Translations under genes and position numbers: made by a program
Notes under the pieces: model-generated
The model's input: only the letters and a program-made list of their open reading frames with translations
Databases searched by the model: none
Told to the model about the DNA's origin: nothing
Shown here: one piece after another, positions 25,113-33,884 of the stretch
Numbering within the stretch: the stretch's first letter is position 1
How the letters are laid out: each line of letters opens with the position of its first letter
Source of the DNA: RGDT01 sp964630925
Lineage (GTDB): Bacteria; Planctomycetota; Planctomycetia; Gemmatales; Gemmataceae
Reading direction: 5' to 3'
Assembly: GCA_964630925.1 (NCBI GenBank)
Contig: CAZVZK010000004.1
Span: 1-64,000, forward strand
Length of the DNA stretch: 64,000 nt

Positions 25113-27994
25113 ACGCTGCTGCTCTCGCGGACCCGCGCCGCCCGCCCGGGGTCCGGCGAGGACGCGGCGGACACCACCTCCGGCCAGCAGCCCGCCAGCG
25201 CCTGCATCAGCGCCTGCTCCTGCGGCCCCGCGATGTCCCCCTGATGGTCGAGCGGCCCGTACCACTGTCCCCTCCGTGCCATGGACCCGGGGTCGCCCAC
25301 GAGCACCAGCCGCCCCGCCGCCCTCGTCAGCAGTACCGCCAGGTCGTCCGGATGCTCCGAGAAAGCCGGCGCCTCCGTCCCCTGACTCCGCACCAGGCTC
25401 ACGACGGCCGCCAGGCACCCGCGCCCGCGCATCCCCTCCGCGTCACTCACCACGATATCGACGGAGGAGCCTTCCAAAAGGGCGGAGAGAAATTGCCGCA
25501 GAAGCGCTGCCTGCGCCGGCGACGGCGTCAACACGGCGACGGCCGGCCCGTCGCCCCAGGCCCGCGCCTCGGCCAGGAACGCCTCGTCGGCCAGGAGGGC
25601 GCCCAGCCGGCCGAGGATGGCGTTCGCCTCCGCGGGGTTGACGACGCCCCGGGGAGGCAGCGCCGCCCGCACCGCCCCGGAGAGGGCCGGGTGCGGCCCG
25701 CGCAACGTGCCCAGGTCGATCTCCTGACCCGCCCCGCGTGCGGGCCGCGGCCTGCCGTTGGCCGGCCCCGCCTTCCCTTCGGGACGCGGCACCGGGAGGA
25801 ATTCGACGTGCGCCGCCGGCACCGGGCACGGCCCGTGATAGAGCACGTGGTCGAGGAACGCCGCCAGGGCCGGCGCCGCCCGGTGGGGCCGCGTCAGACA
25901 CGCCGTCCGGCCCGTGTCGGCCAGCCCCAGCTTCTCGCGCGCCCACTCGCGTGCGCGCCGCCTGTCCCAGTCGGAAGGGAACGCAAGCCCGGCCGTCCGC
26001 CAGCCGGGGCAGCCCGGCCCGCCGGCGCAGGACGTCAGGTACTCGATGACGCCGTCGAGGAGCGGGACCGCCTGGGCGTCCCCGCCCGGCCAGTCGTCGC
26101 ACAGCGCGAGGGCGGGGGCGCCGGAGTGGTCCGCCCAGTACGCGGCGGCGCCCGCCGGCTCGACGGCCAGCTCCTGCATCTCCGCCCGGATGTACGACCG
26201 CGCCTCGGCGACGGGCGTCTCGACGGGGAAGCTGACCTCGCAGACGGCATCCTCGGTGCCGCCGAGCTGCCGCCCGATGCACACCTCGACCTCGGGGCGG
26301 TCGAACAACGGCTCGCGGAAGGAGGGGGCGCGGGTGTCGAGCGGGCGCAGTGCCGCGATGAGCCGCCCTCCGTCCTTGCGCCAGCGGGCCGAGAGGTCCC
26401 GCGGGTCGGAGTGCAGCTTCGACCACAGGATGTGGAACGGCACGGAGGGCGGGCGTGGCGGGCGTCCCGGCAGCGGCGGCGACGGCAGGGCCGGCTCGCC
26501 CAGCAGCGCCCAGCGTCGGCACTTCTGGGCCAGGGTCAGGAGGAGCGGCTCGGGGAAGAGGTGGGCCTCCTCGACCAGCAGCAGGCCGAACGGCCCCTCC
26601 GCGTCGAGCAGGACCTCGGCGGGGCCGGCCAGGATCGACGCCCCCGCCAGGAGCGTCGGGCCGAGGTGCGGCAGAGCCGCCTCCAGCGCCTCGCCCCAGC
26701 GGTAGCGTGCCTCGGCGGCCTCCTCCTCGGCCTCACGGCGGGCGTCGAGGCGGGCCAGCCCGTCCTCGCGTCCCTCCGCGGTGCAGGCCGGCGGCTCCGT
26801 GAGCCAGGTTGACCAGAACGCGCCCCACGCCGCCTCCGCCTCGGCACGCAGGCGCTCCGTCTCGACGATGCGCGCGTCGATGGCCGCCTCGCGTGTCTGG
26901 CGCTCGGCGGCGATCAGGGCCACGCGGGCCTCGGCGGACCTGGCCGTGATGGCGTCCACGGCGGCGCGGATCTCGGCCTCCTCGCGGACGATGCCGGCCT
27001 CGGCCAGGTCGGCCGCGGCGTCCTCACCGGCCAACGCCGCGAGCCGGCCCGCCACGTCACCGGCGAACAGGGCTTGCCAGAACGCCAGGGTCCACCAGCG
27101 GCCCTTGGCCTCGGCGAGGGGCGTGAGGGGCGCGCGCTCCTGCTGCCGCGCGGCGCGGGCCGAGCGCGACTCGCCCATGCGTACGGAGGCGGCGGTCAGC
27201 CGCTCCGTCAGCGGCGTGATGAGGCGGGCCGTCTCGTCCTGGGTGGCACGCCACGCGATGCCAAGAGCGGATGCCCCCTGCACGATCTCGCGCTCCAGCG
27301 TCTCCGGGAGGGCGGCACGCTCGGCGCGGAGGGCGGCGAGGGCCGCGGCCTGACCCTCGACACGCGACAACAGGGAGGCCGATTCTTCCGGGGCGGAGTC
27401 GGCACGCGGGTCATCGGGCGGCCCGCTGTCGCGGGCCAGCGCGGCAGAGCGGCGCAGGGATTCCATGCGGTTGGGCAGGGACAGCGGGCCGAGGGCGACG
27501 CCGAGGCGGATGGTGGCGGCCTGCGCCTCCTGCGAGAGGCGGGTGAGGGCGGCGGCGGTGCCGGCGGCGCTGAACGAGGCGAACAGGACGCGCTCGCCGC
27601 GGGCCAGCGCCTGGTGGAGAATCTCGGCGGCGACGCGCGACTTCCCTGTCCCGGCGGCGCCGAGGATCAGGGCCACGTCGGGGGTGGCGATGGCGCGGGC
27701 GGCGGCGTGGCACTGGCAGGGGGTGAGGTGCGGGTCGAAGGGCGTGATCGGGGGCGGGTCGAAGGCCGGCGGCGGGGTGTCGGAGGTGAGGAGCGGGCCG
27801 AGGGCGCAGGGGGCCGGCGGGGCGGGGGCGGCGTGTCCGGGCAGGAGGTGGGCGGGCACGACGGCGCCGCCGCGTGCCAGCGCCAGCGCCTGGTGCCGCT
27901 GTGTGGCCGACGCGGCCTGATACCACGCCTCCCAGGTGGGCCCGGCCGCGGTCCGGGCGGGGTGGAGGGAGGGGAGCCTGTCCCGATGCGTCAT
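25109..27994 (-). CDS. Divergent UPF1/DNA2-like superfamily 1 helicase
   Basis: A 961-residue protein with SF1 motifs: Q-like Gln104, Walker A GAAGTGKS (Lys118), motif II LLLVEEAHLF, a motif III-like RRWALLGEPALP, and near the C-terminus VSDAEGMRGRG and LAVLLTRAAGRLVLVGDPG, matching motifs V and VI of the UPF1/DNA2 group. Between motifs Ia and II lies a long Ala/Glu/Arg-rich helical insertion (about 190-430), likely coiled coil. ATG 27994 has GAGG 7 bases upstream; upstream in-frame codons lack domain sequence. Expected to unwind nucleic acid; its pathway is unknown. It forms an operon with the downstream unknown gene. Confidence 0.8.
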   Translation of the reverse strand: MTHRDRLPSLHPARTAAGPTWEAWYQAASATQRHQALALARGGAVVPAHLLPGHAAPAPPAPCALGPLLTSDTPPPAFDPPPITPFDPHLTPCQCHAAARAIATPDVALILGAAGTGKSRVAAEILHQALARGERVLFASFSAAGTAAALTRLSQEAQAATIRLGVALGPLSLPNRMESLRRSAALARDSGPPDDPRADSAPEESASLLSRVEGQAAALAALRAERAALPETLEREIVQGASALGIAWRATQDETARLITPLTERLTAASVRMGESRSARAARQQERAPLTPLAEAKGRWWTLAFWQALFAGDVAGRLAALAGEDAAADLAEAGIVREEAEIRAAVDAITARSAEARVALIAAERQTREAAIDARIVETERLRAEAEAAWGAFWSTWLTEPPACTAEGREDGLARLDARREAEEEAAEARYRWGEALEAALPHLGPTLLAGASILAGPAEVLLDAEGPFGLLLVEEAHLFPEPLLLTLAQKCRRWALLGEPALPSPPLPGRPPRPPSVPFHILWSKLHSDPRDLSARWRKDGGRLIAALRPLDTRAPSFREPLFDRPEVEVCIGRQLGGTEDAVCEVSFPVETPVAEARSYIRAEMQELAVEPAGAAAYWADHSGAPALALCDDWPGGDAQAVPLLDGVIEYLTSCAGGPGCPGWRTAGLAFPSDWDRRRAREWAREKLGLADTGRTACLTRPHRAAPALAAFLDHVLYHGPCPVPAAHVEFLPVPRPEGKAGPANGRPRPARGAGQEIDLGTLRGPHPALSGAVRAALPPRGVVNPAEANAILGRLGALLADEAFLAEARAWGDGPAVAVLTPSPAQAALLRQFLSALLEGSSVDIVVSDAEGMRGRGCLAAVVSLVRSQGTEAPAFSEHPDDLAVLLTRAAGRLVLVGDPGSMARRGQWYGPLDHQGDIAGPQEQALMQALAGCWPEVVSAASSPDPGRAARVRESSSV

Positions 27995-28266
27995 CAAGGC
28001 CTCGATCAACAAAGCCACCGCGGGTAGAGAGGGCCCGCGCTGAGATGGCCGGCCGGGGGTGCGGAGGGCGGCCCCTGCCCGAATCGCTGTAGTATAGACG
28101 GGGCGACGGGGGCAAGCTATCGAAATGCGGCCAGATTGGCAGCCCTCGGCTCGCCCGACTGTTACACTGCGCCGGCTCCTCGCCGGATTGTCGGGCACAT
28201 CCTCCACGACGGCCCGAAGGAGATGACGGGGGCACGCGCCCGTCGGCTCACCGCTCGGAGGCCGTC

Positions 28267-28566
28267 GTGGCAAACATGCTGATGCTCCGGGCACGCATCC
28301 GCTGCGTGCGCCACTCCCCGGAGGCGCGGAGGATCAATGTCCGCTTCGGCGGGACGCAGGTCGATGGCGCGGCCCTCGCCCTCGTCTCCCTCATGACCCT
28401 CGCCGGGTCGGCCGGCTTCGCCGGGATCGAGGTCAGGGTGAGGCAGGATGCGACTCCGGGCCCACGTCGCCGCCGCGCTGTTCGTCCTCCACGGCTGCGC
28501 CTCCGGGAGGATGATCGGGGAACACCGGCACCCCGCAGGCACGGAACTGCCGCCGCGGCGCGATAA
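28267..28566 (+). CDS. Possible HPr-like small protein
   Basis: A 99-residue reading frame starting with GTG. Residues about 24-60 (INVRFGGTQVDGAALALV, then SLMTLAGSAG) resemble the second half of the HPr/PTS phosphocarrier fold (VDGKS..SLMTLAA..G). The phosphorylated-His region (LHARPA) is absent, and the last ~35 residues are Arg/Pro-rich and overlap the next small gene, so the C-terminus may be non-functional. It could be an HPr relic or an unrelated protein. Confidence 0.35.
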   Translation: MANMLMLRARIRCVRHSPEARRINVRFGGTQVDGAALALVSLMTLAGSAGFAGIEVRVRQDATPGPRRRRAVRPPRLRLREDDRGTPAPRRHGTAAAAR

Positions 28567-28606
28567 TCCTCCGCCGCTCCTGGCGTATCAACCCGCGTGG
28601 CACTGA
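28448..28606 (+). CDS. Small candidate lipoprotein (52 aa)
   Basis: A short frame starting at ATG 28448 after GAGG. The N-terminus MRLRAHVAAALFVLHGC has a positively charged start, a hydrophobic stretch and LHGC, a plausible lipobox with Cys17 as the lipidated residue. The rest is short and Pro-rich (ends PPPLLAYQPAWH). It overlaps the end of the HPr-like frame. No family is recognised; the support is the signal-peptide pattern and the ribosome site. Confidence 0.4.
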   Translation: MRLRAHVAAALFVLHGCASGRMIGEHRHPAGTELPPRRDNPPPLLAYQPAWH

Positions 28607-28641
28607 TCCGACACCGACATGACCCCGGAAAAGAAGGAGAC

Positions 28642-29013
28642 ATGTGGCTATGCGAAGCGGAGATGCACGAATTGGGATTGCGCAGGCGGGGCGAGCGCTT
28701 CCGCGTCTGTGAGCGCCGGCACGGGCTGACGGGCCACGACCACATCAGCGTGTTCTCGTGGGGCGAGGAGCGTGGCGGCGGCGGCCGGATGCGCGCCGAG
28801 CTGACGGAGTTCCACGTCACGCTGTACCGTTGCGGCGAGGCGCTGCACTTCTACTACCACGAGGCCGACCACAACAGATGGAGGCGCGGCGGTCACACGT
28901 CGCGCCTCGAGATCGCCCGGCTGGGGCTGTGCGCCCGGGCGCTGCGCCGCGAGGCCGGGGGGGTCGCCCGCCGCTTCGTCGCGGCGCTGGGCGGGGAGTG
29001 GGTCGGGGGCTGA
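28642..29013 (+). CDS. Hypothetical protein
   Basis: A 123-residue protein beginning MWLCEAEMHELGLRRR after a clear AAGGAGA ribosome site. It contains several His and Cys (RRHGLTGHDHISVFSWGEE; LHFYYHEADHNRW) and ends in an Arg/Ala helix. I do not recognise it; no signal peptide or membrane segment. It is the last of three small plus-strand genes and converges on the DUF1559 gene. Confidence 0.6.
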   Translation: MWLCEAEMHELGLRRRGERFRVCERRHGLTGHDHISVFSWGEERGGGGRMRAELTEFHVTLYRCGEALHFYYHEADHNRWRRGGHTSRLEIARLGLCARALRREAGGVARRFVAALGGEWVGG

Positions 29014-29023
29014 GCGTGCCGGC

Positions 29024-29812
29024 TCACCAGATCTCGGCCGCCGGGTTGCCGTCGTCGACCTGGCAGGCGACGAGCCACGCCGCGGCGCTGACGCCGGGGT
29101 TGACCGAGCGGACGCTGCCGTCGGCCAGGGCCACCAGGAGGGCGCCGGAGGAGTGCCCCTGCGGCACGTGCTCCAGGGCGCCGTCGTCGGAGGGCCTGAA
29201 TTGCGGGGCGTTGACGCCGTCGGCCCAGACCCAGGTGTATCCGGAGGCGTGGGGGGAGGTGGAAGTCGGCCCCGTCGCCCCGGCCTTGTCGAACAAGTGG
29301 GTGACGGGGGCGGGGAGCGTGCTGACGGCGTAGCGTTCGACGAGGGCGACGATGTTCGAGGTGCCGTCGGGGAAGTTGGCCTTGAGGTTGGTGCCGCCGG
29401 AGAAGCCGAAGGCGTGTGCGTTGCTCGCGTAACTGGTGGTCATGGCCAGGTTGTTACAGGTCAGGTCGGCCGGGCCGTGGTAGGCCTTGACCGGCTCCGT
29501 CACCGCCCCCGTCGCCGCCCAGGACTGGTAGAGCGCCTCCTGCTCGATGAAAGGCAGGAGGGCGACGAACAGGGTCGGCACGGGCTTGACGTTGTGGTTC
29601 TCGGAGGCCGGCATCCCGTCGTTGTAGACGACGGCGTGCGAGTGCAGGGCGAGGCCCATCTGCTTGAGGTTATTCGCGCTGTGCGCGCGGTTGGCGGCGT
29701 CACGGACCTTCTGGACGGCCGGGAGGAGGAGGCCGATCAGGATGGCGATGATGGCGATGACGACGAGCAATTCGATGAGCGTGTAGGCAGTGCGGCGCGC
29801 CTGCGTGCGCAT
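29024..29812 (-). CDS. DUF1559 prepilin-like protein
   Basis: A 262-residue member of the DUF1559 family, one of the largest planctomycete families. It starts with a type IV pilin-like N-terminus (YTLIELLVVIAIIAILIGLL followed by LPAVQKVRDAANR), which acts as a cleaved and methylated export signal and membrane helix. The C-terminal signature VALADGSVRSVNPGVSAAAW is also typical. The protein is probably surface-associated. ATG 29812 is used because it begins the prepilin leader; the upstream in-frame region lacks a signal. Confidence 0.93.
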   Translation of the reverse strand: MRTQARRTAYTLIELLVVIAIIAILIGLLLPAVQKVRDAANRAHSANNLKQMGLALHSHAVVYNDGMPASENHNVKPVPTLFVALLPFIEQEALYQSWAATGAVTEPVKAYHGPADLTCNNLAMTTSYASNAHAFGFSGGTNLKANFPDGTSNIVALVERYAVSTLPAPVTHLFDKAGATGPTSTSPHASGYTWVWADGVNAPQFRPSDDGALEHVPQGHSSGALLVALADGSVRSVNPGVSAAAWLVACQVDDGNPAAEIW

Positions 29813-30070
29813 GGGTATCTCTCCAGTGGGGGAGCATTGGGAGGATTGATCGAGGTAAAGGTGGGAGGACCGCCTCGAACCGGGAGGTAGGCTGGCATCC
29901 GACAGGGCCGGTAGCGAGAAGACGAGGCCGGTCGGCCCGTCTAACCTCTTCAACAGCCCTTATCGTTGTTGGCTCGCCGCACCAGACAGGATTCCGTGAA
30001 GAAGGCGCGATATTCCGAGGGCTGGACAGCAGGGGCGGCGTGTGGGAGGATGGCGGTAGGAGGGACGAAT

Positions 30071-30301
30071 ATGAATCACACGCCGGAAGAGGTCGCGGCC
30101 CTGAAGCGGCGCATCGCGGAGCTGGAGGCCAAGGTCGCCGAGCTGGACGAGTACCGCAAGATGTGGGAACACTACGACCGGATCGGTATCCTGCCGCCTC
30201 GGACATGCGAGATGGAGGAGGCGGTCAGGAGCGGACGGACGCTCGACTCTCTCATTGACGAAATGACGCTCACCATCCCGAAGGAAGAGCGCCTCGCCTG
30301 A
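30071..30301 (+). CDS. Small coiled-coil protein
   Basis: A 76-residue protein after a strong GGAGGG ribosome site. Residues 5-35 form a probable coiled coil (VAALKRRIAELEAKVAEL). The rest is acidic and helical. It ends 4 bp before the convergent O-methyltransferase. No family recognised. Confidence 0.6.
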   Translation: MNHTPEEVAALKRRIAELEAKVAELDEYRKMWEHYDRIGILPPRTCEMEEAVRSGRTLDSLIDEMTLTIPKEERLA

Positions 30302-30305
30302 CCGG

Positions 30306-31298
30306 TTACGCCGGCACGGCCTCGATCACCGCCACCTCGCTCCGCGTCGGCACGACCCGCGTCAGCCGGAATCCCGCCTTCGCGAACAGCGCCGCGTACT
30401 CCGCCTCCGTCCGCTCCTCGCCGCCCGGCAGCACCAGCATGTTCAGGTCGAGCAGCTTGGTAAAGCCCGGCCCGTTCCCCGCCGCCACCACGCCCTCCGC
30501 CACCAGCAGCCTGCCGTTCGCCGGGATCACCTTGCGCACGTTGCCGAGGATCGTCAGGCACCGGGCCTCGTCCCAGTCGTGGATGATGTGCCGCATCAGG
30601 TACGCGTCGCCGCCCGCCGGCACCGACTCGAAGAAGTTCCCGCCCACGGCGGTGCAATTCGCCGGCAGGTTGCGCCGCGCCCGCTCGACGACGTGCGGCA
30701 GGTCGTACAGCACGCCTCGGACGTTCGGCCACTTCGCCGCGATGGCAGACAGCAGCGTGCCGTTGCCGCCGCCCACGTCCACCAGCGTGCCGATGCCGCC
30801 GAAGTCGTACACGTCGGCGATGGCGCCGGACTCGTCGCCGTGGACGCCGACCATCGCCAGGTCGAAGATCTTCGCCTGCTCCGGGTGGGCCGACAGGTAG
30901 TCGAATACGCCCATGCCGTACGCCTTGTCGAAGGCCGGCAGGCCCGTGCGGACGCTGAACTCGAGGTCGGCCCAGGCGCGGTAATGCTCGTCGCCGTTCA
31001 TCATGGCGAAGGCGCGCTGCGTGGTCGGCCCCGTCCGCAGGCAGGCCGACATCTCCGTCTGCGCGAACCGGCCCTCACCGTCCTCCGCGAAGACGCCCAC
31101 GCTCGCCAGGGCGCGCAGGAGGCGGTACAGCGCCCGGGGCTGTGTCCCGGTGGAGGCCGCCATCTCGTCGGCGGTCCTGGGGCCGTCGGCGACGAGGTCG
31201 GCGAGGCCGAGCTTGGCCGCCAGGCAGATGCTCTGCGACACCCAGTAGCCGGTGACCATCTTCAGCAGGCGGATGCGGGCAGGGAGGGATTCGGACAT
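30306..31298 (-). CDS. O-methyltransferase (acetylserotonin-OMT/PF00891 type)
   Basis: A 330-residue protein with an N-terminal helical dimerisation domain (about 14-85, including LADLVADGPRTADEMAAST) and a C-terminal SAM domain (VDVGGGNGTLLSAIAAKWP; VLYDLPHVVERAR; MRHIIHDWDEARCLTILGN with the catalytic-type His). These enzymes methylate small hydroxylated molecules. ATG 31298 has GGAGG 7 bases upstream and overlaps the exporter gene by 37 bp. A link between a methylated product and export by the ABC transporter is possible but only inferred. Confidence 0.88.
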   Translation of the reverse strand: MSESLPARIRLLKMVTGYWVSQSICLAAKLGLADLVADGPRTADEMAASTGTQPRALYRLLRALASVGVFAEDGEGRFAQTEMSACLRTGPTTQRAFAMMNGDEHYRAWADLEFSVRTGLPAFDKAYGMGVFDYLSAHPEQAKIFDLAMVGVHGDESGAIADVYDFGGIGTLVDVGGGNGTLLSAIAAKWPNVRGVLYDLPHVVERARRNLPANCTAVGGNFFESVPAGGDAYLMRHIIHDWDEARCLTILGNVRKVIPANGRLLVAEGVVAAGNGPGFTKLLDLNMLVLPGGEERTEAEYAALFAKAGFRLTRVVPTRSEVAVIEAVPA

Positions 31299-33115
31299 GG
31301 GTCCTCCGTGATCGTCTCGGGCTCCAGTTGGAGGACGGAGAGCGTGCGGTAGACGCCCTCGGTCAGCCCCATCAGCTCGGCGTGGGTGCCGGCCTCGGCC
31401 ACCGCGCCGTCCTTGAGGACGTAGATACGCGAGGCGCGGCGGACCGTCGAGAGCCGGTGTGCGATCACCAGCGACGTGCGCCCCTGCATCAGGCGGTCGA
31501 GCGCCTCCAGCACCAGGCGCTCGCTCTCGGCGTCGAGCGAGCTGGTCGCCTCGTCGAGGAGCAGGATGGCCGGGTCACGCAGGATCGCGCGGGCGATGGC
31601 GATGCGCTGCCTCTGGCCGCCGCTGAGCTGCACGCCGCGCTCGCCGACCTTCGTCTCGTACCCCTCGGGGAACGTGGCGATGAAGTCGTGGGCGTTGGCC
31701 TGGCGGGCCGCCTCGACCACCTCCTCGCGCGACGCCCCCGGCCTGCCGTACTCGATGTTCTCCGCGATGGTGCCGCCGAAGAGGAGCACGTCCTGCGGCA
31801 CCAGGGCCATCCGCGAGCGCAGGGCCGCCAGGCCGTAGGACGAGGCCGGCCTGCCGTCGATGAGGATCTCGCCGGCGTCCGGCTCGAAGAACCGCAGGAG
31901 CAAGGACACCAGCGTCGATTTGCCCGCGCCCGACGGCCCGACGAGGGCGACGCGCTCGCCCTCCCTGGCCGACAGCGATACGCCACGCAAGACCTCGGCC
32001 TCCGGGCGCGACGGGTAGCGGAAGCGCACGTCGCGCAGCTCGACCTCGCCGCGGAGGGGGAGGCGTTCCGCGGGGCCGGGGTCCTCGGCGGGCTCCTTGA
32101 GGATCTCGCGGACGCGCTGGGTCGAGCCGAGGGTGCGCTGGAGCTGGCTGTACATCTCGGCGAAGGTGCCGGCGGCGCCGCCGACGAAGACGGTGAAGAG
32201 CATGAACCGCGTCAGGTCGCCCTCGTTGACCTCGCCGGCGATGTAGAGGCGGGCGCCGAACCAGAGGACGAAGACCATCGACCCGAACAGGGCCAGGACG
32301 ATGAAGGCGAAGAACGCCCCGGTGTAGACGCCGCCGCGGATGGCGGCCTTGACGTACTCGGCGAGGGCGGCGCCGTAGCGGCCCCGCTCGAACGGCTCGT
32401 TGGCGAAGGCCTTGACGGTGGCGACGTTCTGGAGCGTCTCCTCGACGACGACGTTGCTCTCGGCGAGGCGGTCCTGGGCCTCCTTGGCCACCTTGCGGAG
32501 GACCTGGCCGAAGAGGACGGCGACGACCATGAGCACGGGGAAGGTGACGAGCATGCCGAGGGTGAGCTTCCAGGAGGTGACGAGGAGGAGCGTCACCCCG
32601 CCGACGAGGATGACCACCTGGCGGAGGAAGTGGGGGATGCCCTCGATGAGCATGTCGCGGATGCTGACGAGGTCGGTGGAGAGGCGGCTCGTCAGCTCGC
32701 CGACGCGGCGGGCGTGGTGGAACCCCATCGGCAGGTGGATGAGGCGTGAGTAGGTGTCGCGGCGGAGGTCGGCAAGGGCCTTCTCGCCGACCTCGATGCC
32801 CCAGAGGGCGCGGCAGAAGGACATGGAGGCCTGGACCGCCAGCACGCCGATGAGGAGGAGGGCCACGGTGTTGATGTTCTGGTTCCACGCCTCGGGGGTC
32901 TTGCCCTGGCTCTGGTATTTGGCCGCGTTGACGAGGTCGCCGGCGAGGTAGGGGAAGGCGAGGCCGAGCAGGCTGCCGGAGAGGAGGAGGGCGAGGACGG
33001 CGAGGAACTTGCCGCGGTAGGGCATGAGGTAGTTGAGGAGGGCCGCCGCCTCGGCCAGGGTGACGGCGTTGATGGGGGCTTTCGGCAGGTCGTCGGGGTC
33101 TTCGGCCGGCGGCAT
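31262..33115 (-). CDS. ABC exporter, fused permease and ATPase
   Basis: A 617-residue half-transporter of the MsbA/BmrA type. About six transmembrane helices lie in residues 30-330. The ATPase has Walker A GPSGAGKST, Q-loop VPQDVLLF, signature LSGGQRQRIAIARAI and Walker B AILLLDEATSSLD with an H-loop His in VIAHRLSTV. It should export lipids, drugs or a metabolite as a dimer. ATG 33115 is chosen over a start 17 codons upstream because the family's cytoplasmic N-terminus begins here. Divergent from DUF4058. Confidence 0.93.
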   Translation of the reverse strand: MPPAEDPDDLPKAPINAVTLAEAAALLNYLMPYRGKFLAVLALLLSGSLLGLAFPYLAGDLVNAAKYQSQGKTPEAWNQNINTVALLLIGVLAVQASMSFCRALWGIEVGEKALADLRRDTYSRLIHLPMGFHHARRVGELTSRLSTDLVSIRDMLIEGIPHFLRQVVILVGGVTLLLVTSWKLTLGMLVTFPVLMVVAVLFGQVLRKVAKEAQDRLAESNVVVEETLQNVATVKAFANEPFERGRYGAALAEYVKAAIRGGVYTGAFFAFIVLALFGSMVFVLWFGARLYIAGEVNEGDLTRFMLFTVFVGGAAGTFAEMYSQLQRTLGSTQRVREILKEPAEDPGPAERLPLRGEVELRDVRFRYPSRPEAEVLRGVSLSAREGERVALVGPSGAGKSTLVSLLLRFFEPDAGEILIDGRPASSYGLAALRSRMALVPQDVLLFGGTIAENIEYGRPGASREEVVEAARQANAHDFIATFPEGYETKVGERGVQLSGGQRQRIAIARAILRDPAILLLDEATSSLDAESERLVLEALDRLMQGRTSLVIAHRLSTVRRASRIYVLKDGAVAEAGTHAELMGLTEGVYRTLSVLQLEPETITEDPCPNPSLPASAC

Positions 33116-33187
33116 GCGGCGTCTCCGGGGGTCAGGGGCATTGTAGGGTGGCCGGGTGTGATACAATGCGCCCTGAGGAGGGCCCCC

Positions 33188-33880
33188 ATGCCTCTACACG
33201 ACCACTTCGAACGGCCACTGAGCGTCACCCGGCCGTGGGAGTCCTTCCACAGCCTCTGGGCCGGGCAGATCGCCATCTGCCTCAACCGCATCCTCCTCCC
33301 CCGGTACGTCGCACTGCCGCAGACCTCACGCGGCCCCGTCGTGGAGATTGACGTGGCCGCCGTCGAACGCGCCACCGTCACGACGCGGGTGCCGGTGTCC
33401 TGGAGGCCGGAGGCGCCGGCGCTGAGCGGCCCGGTGGAGCTGTCGGGCCGGGATCTGTTCGAGATCCGGGTCATCGATCAGGAGGGCGGCCGTCTCGCGG
33501 GCGCCATCGAGCTGGTGAGCCCGGGCAACAAGGATCGGCCTGCGGCGAGGCAGACGTTCGCGGGGAAGTGTGCAGGCTACCTCCGTGTGGGGGTGGGCCT
33601 CGTCGTGGTTGATGTCGTCACGTCGCGGCATCACGACCTGCATCGCCAGCTCCTCGAGCTGCTCGAGTTCGACGCGCCGGCCGCGGACGTGGGCCCGCTT
33701 TACGCCGTCGCCTATCGCACGACGGGTGAGGAGGAGACACGCCTCGACGTTTGGCCGCACCGCCTCCATGTCGGCGGCGTGCTGCCGGCCGTCCCGCTGT
33801 GGCTGGCCCCGGATCTCGTCGTCCCGGTGGATCTGGAGGCGTCGTACGCCGCGACGTGCGAGGCGCTGGGGATCGCCTGA
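33188..33880 (+). CDS. DUF4058 family protein
   Basis: A 230-residue protein of the DUF4058 family, seen in the N-terminus MPLHDHFERPLSVTRPWESF and the core IELVSPGNKDRPAARQTF. That core (E, N/K and D around a beta sheet) suggests a PD-(D/E)xK-like fold, but the function is unknown. ATG 33188 follows GAGGAGGG. DUF4058 and Uma2 (54164) proteins are both multi-copy in planctomycetes and cyanobacteria. Confidence 0.85.
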   Translation: MPLHDHFERPLSVTRPWESFHSLWAGQIAICLNRILLPRYVALPQTSRGPVVEIDVAAVERATVTTRVPVSWRPEAPALSGPVELSGRDLFEIRVIDQEGGRLAGAIELVSPGNKDRPAARQTFAGKCAGYLRVGVGLVVVDVVTSRHHDLHRQLLELLEFDAPAADVGPLYAVAYRTTGEEETRLDVWPHRLHVGGVLPAVPLWLAPDLVVPVDLEASYAATCEALGIA

Positions 33881-33884
33881 ATCC

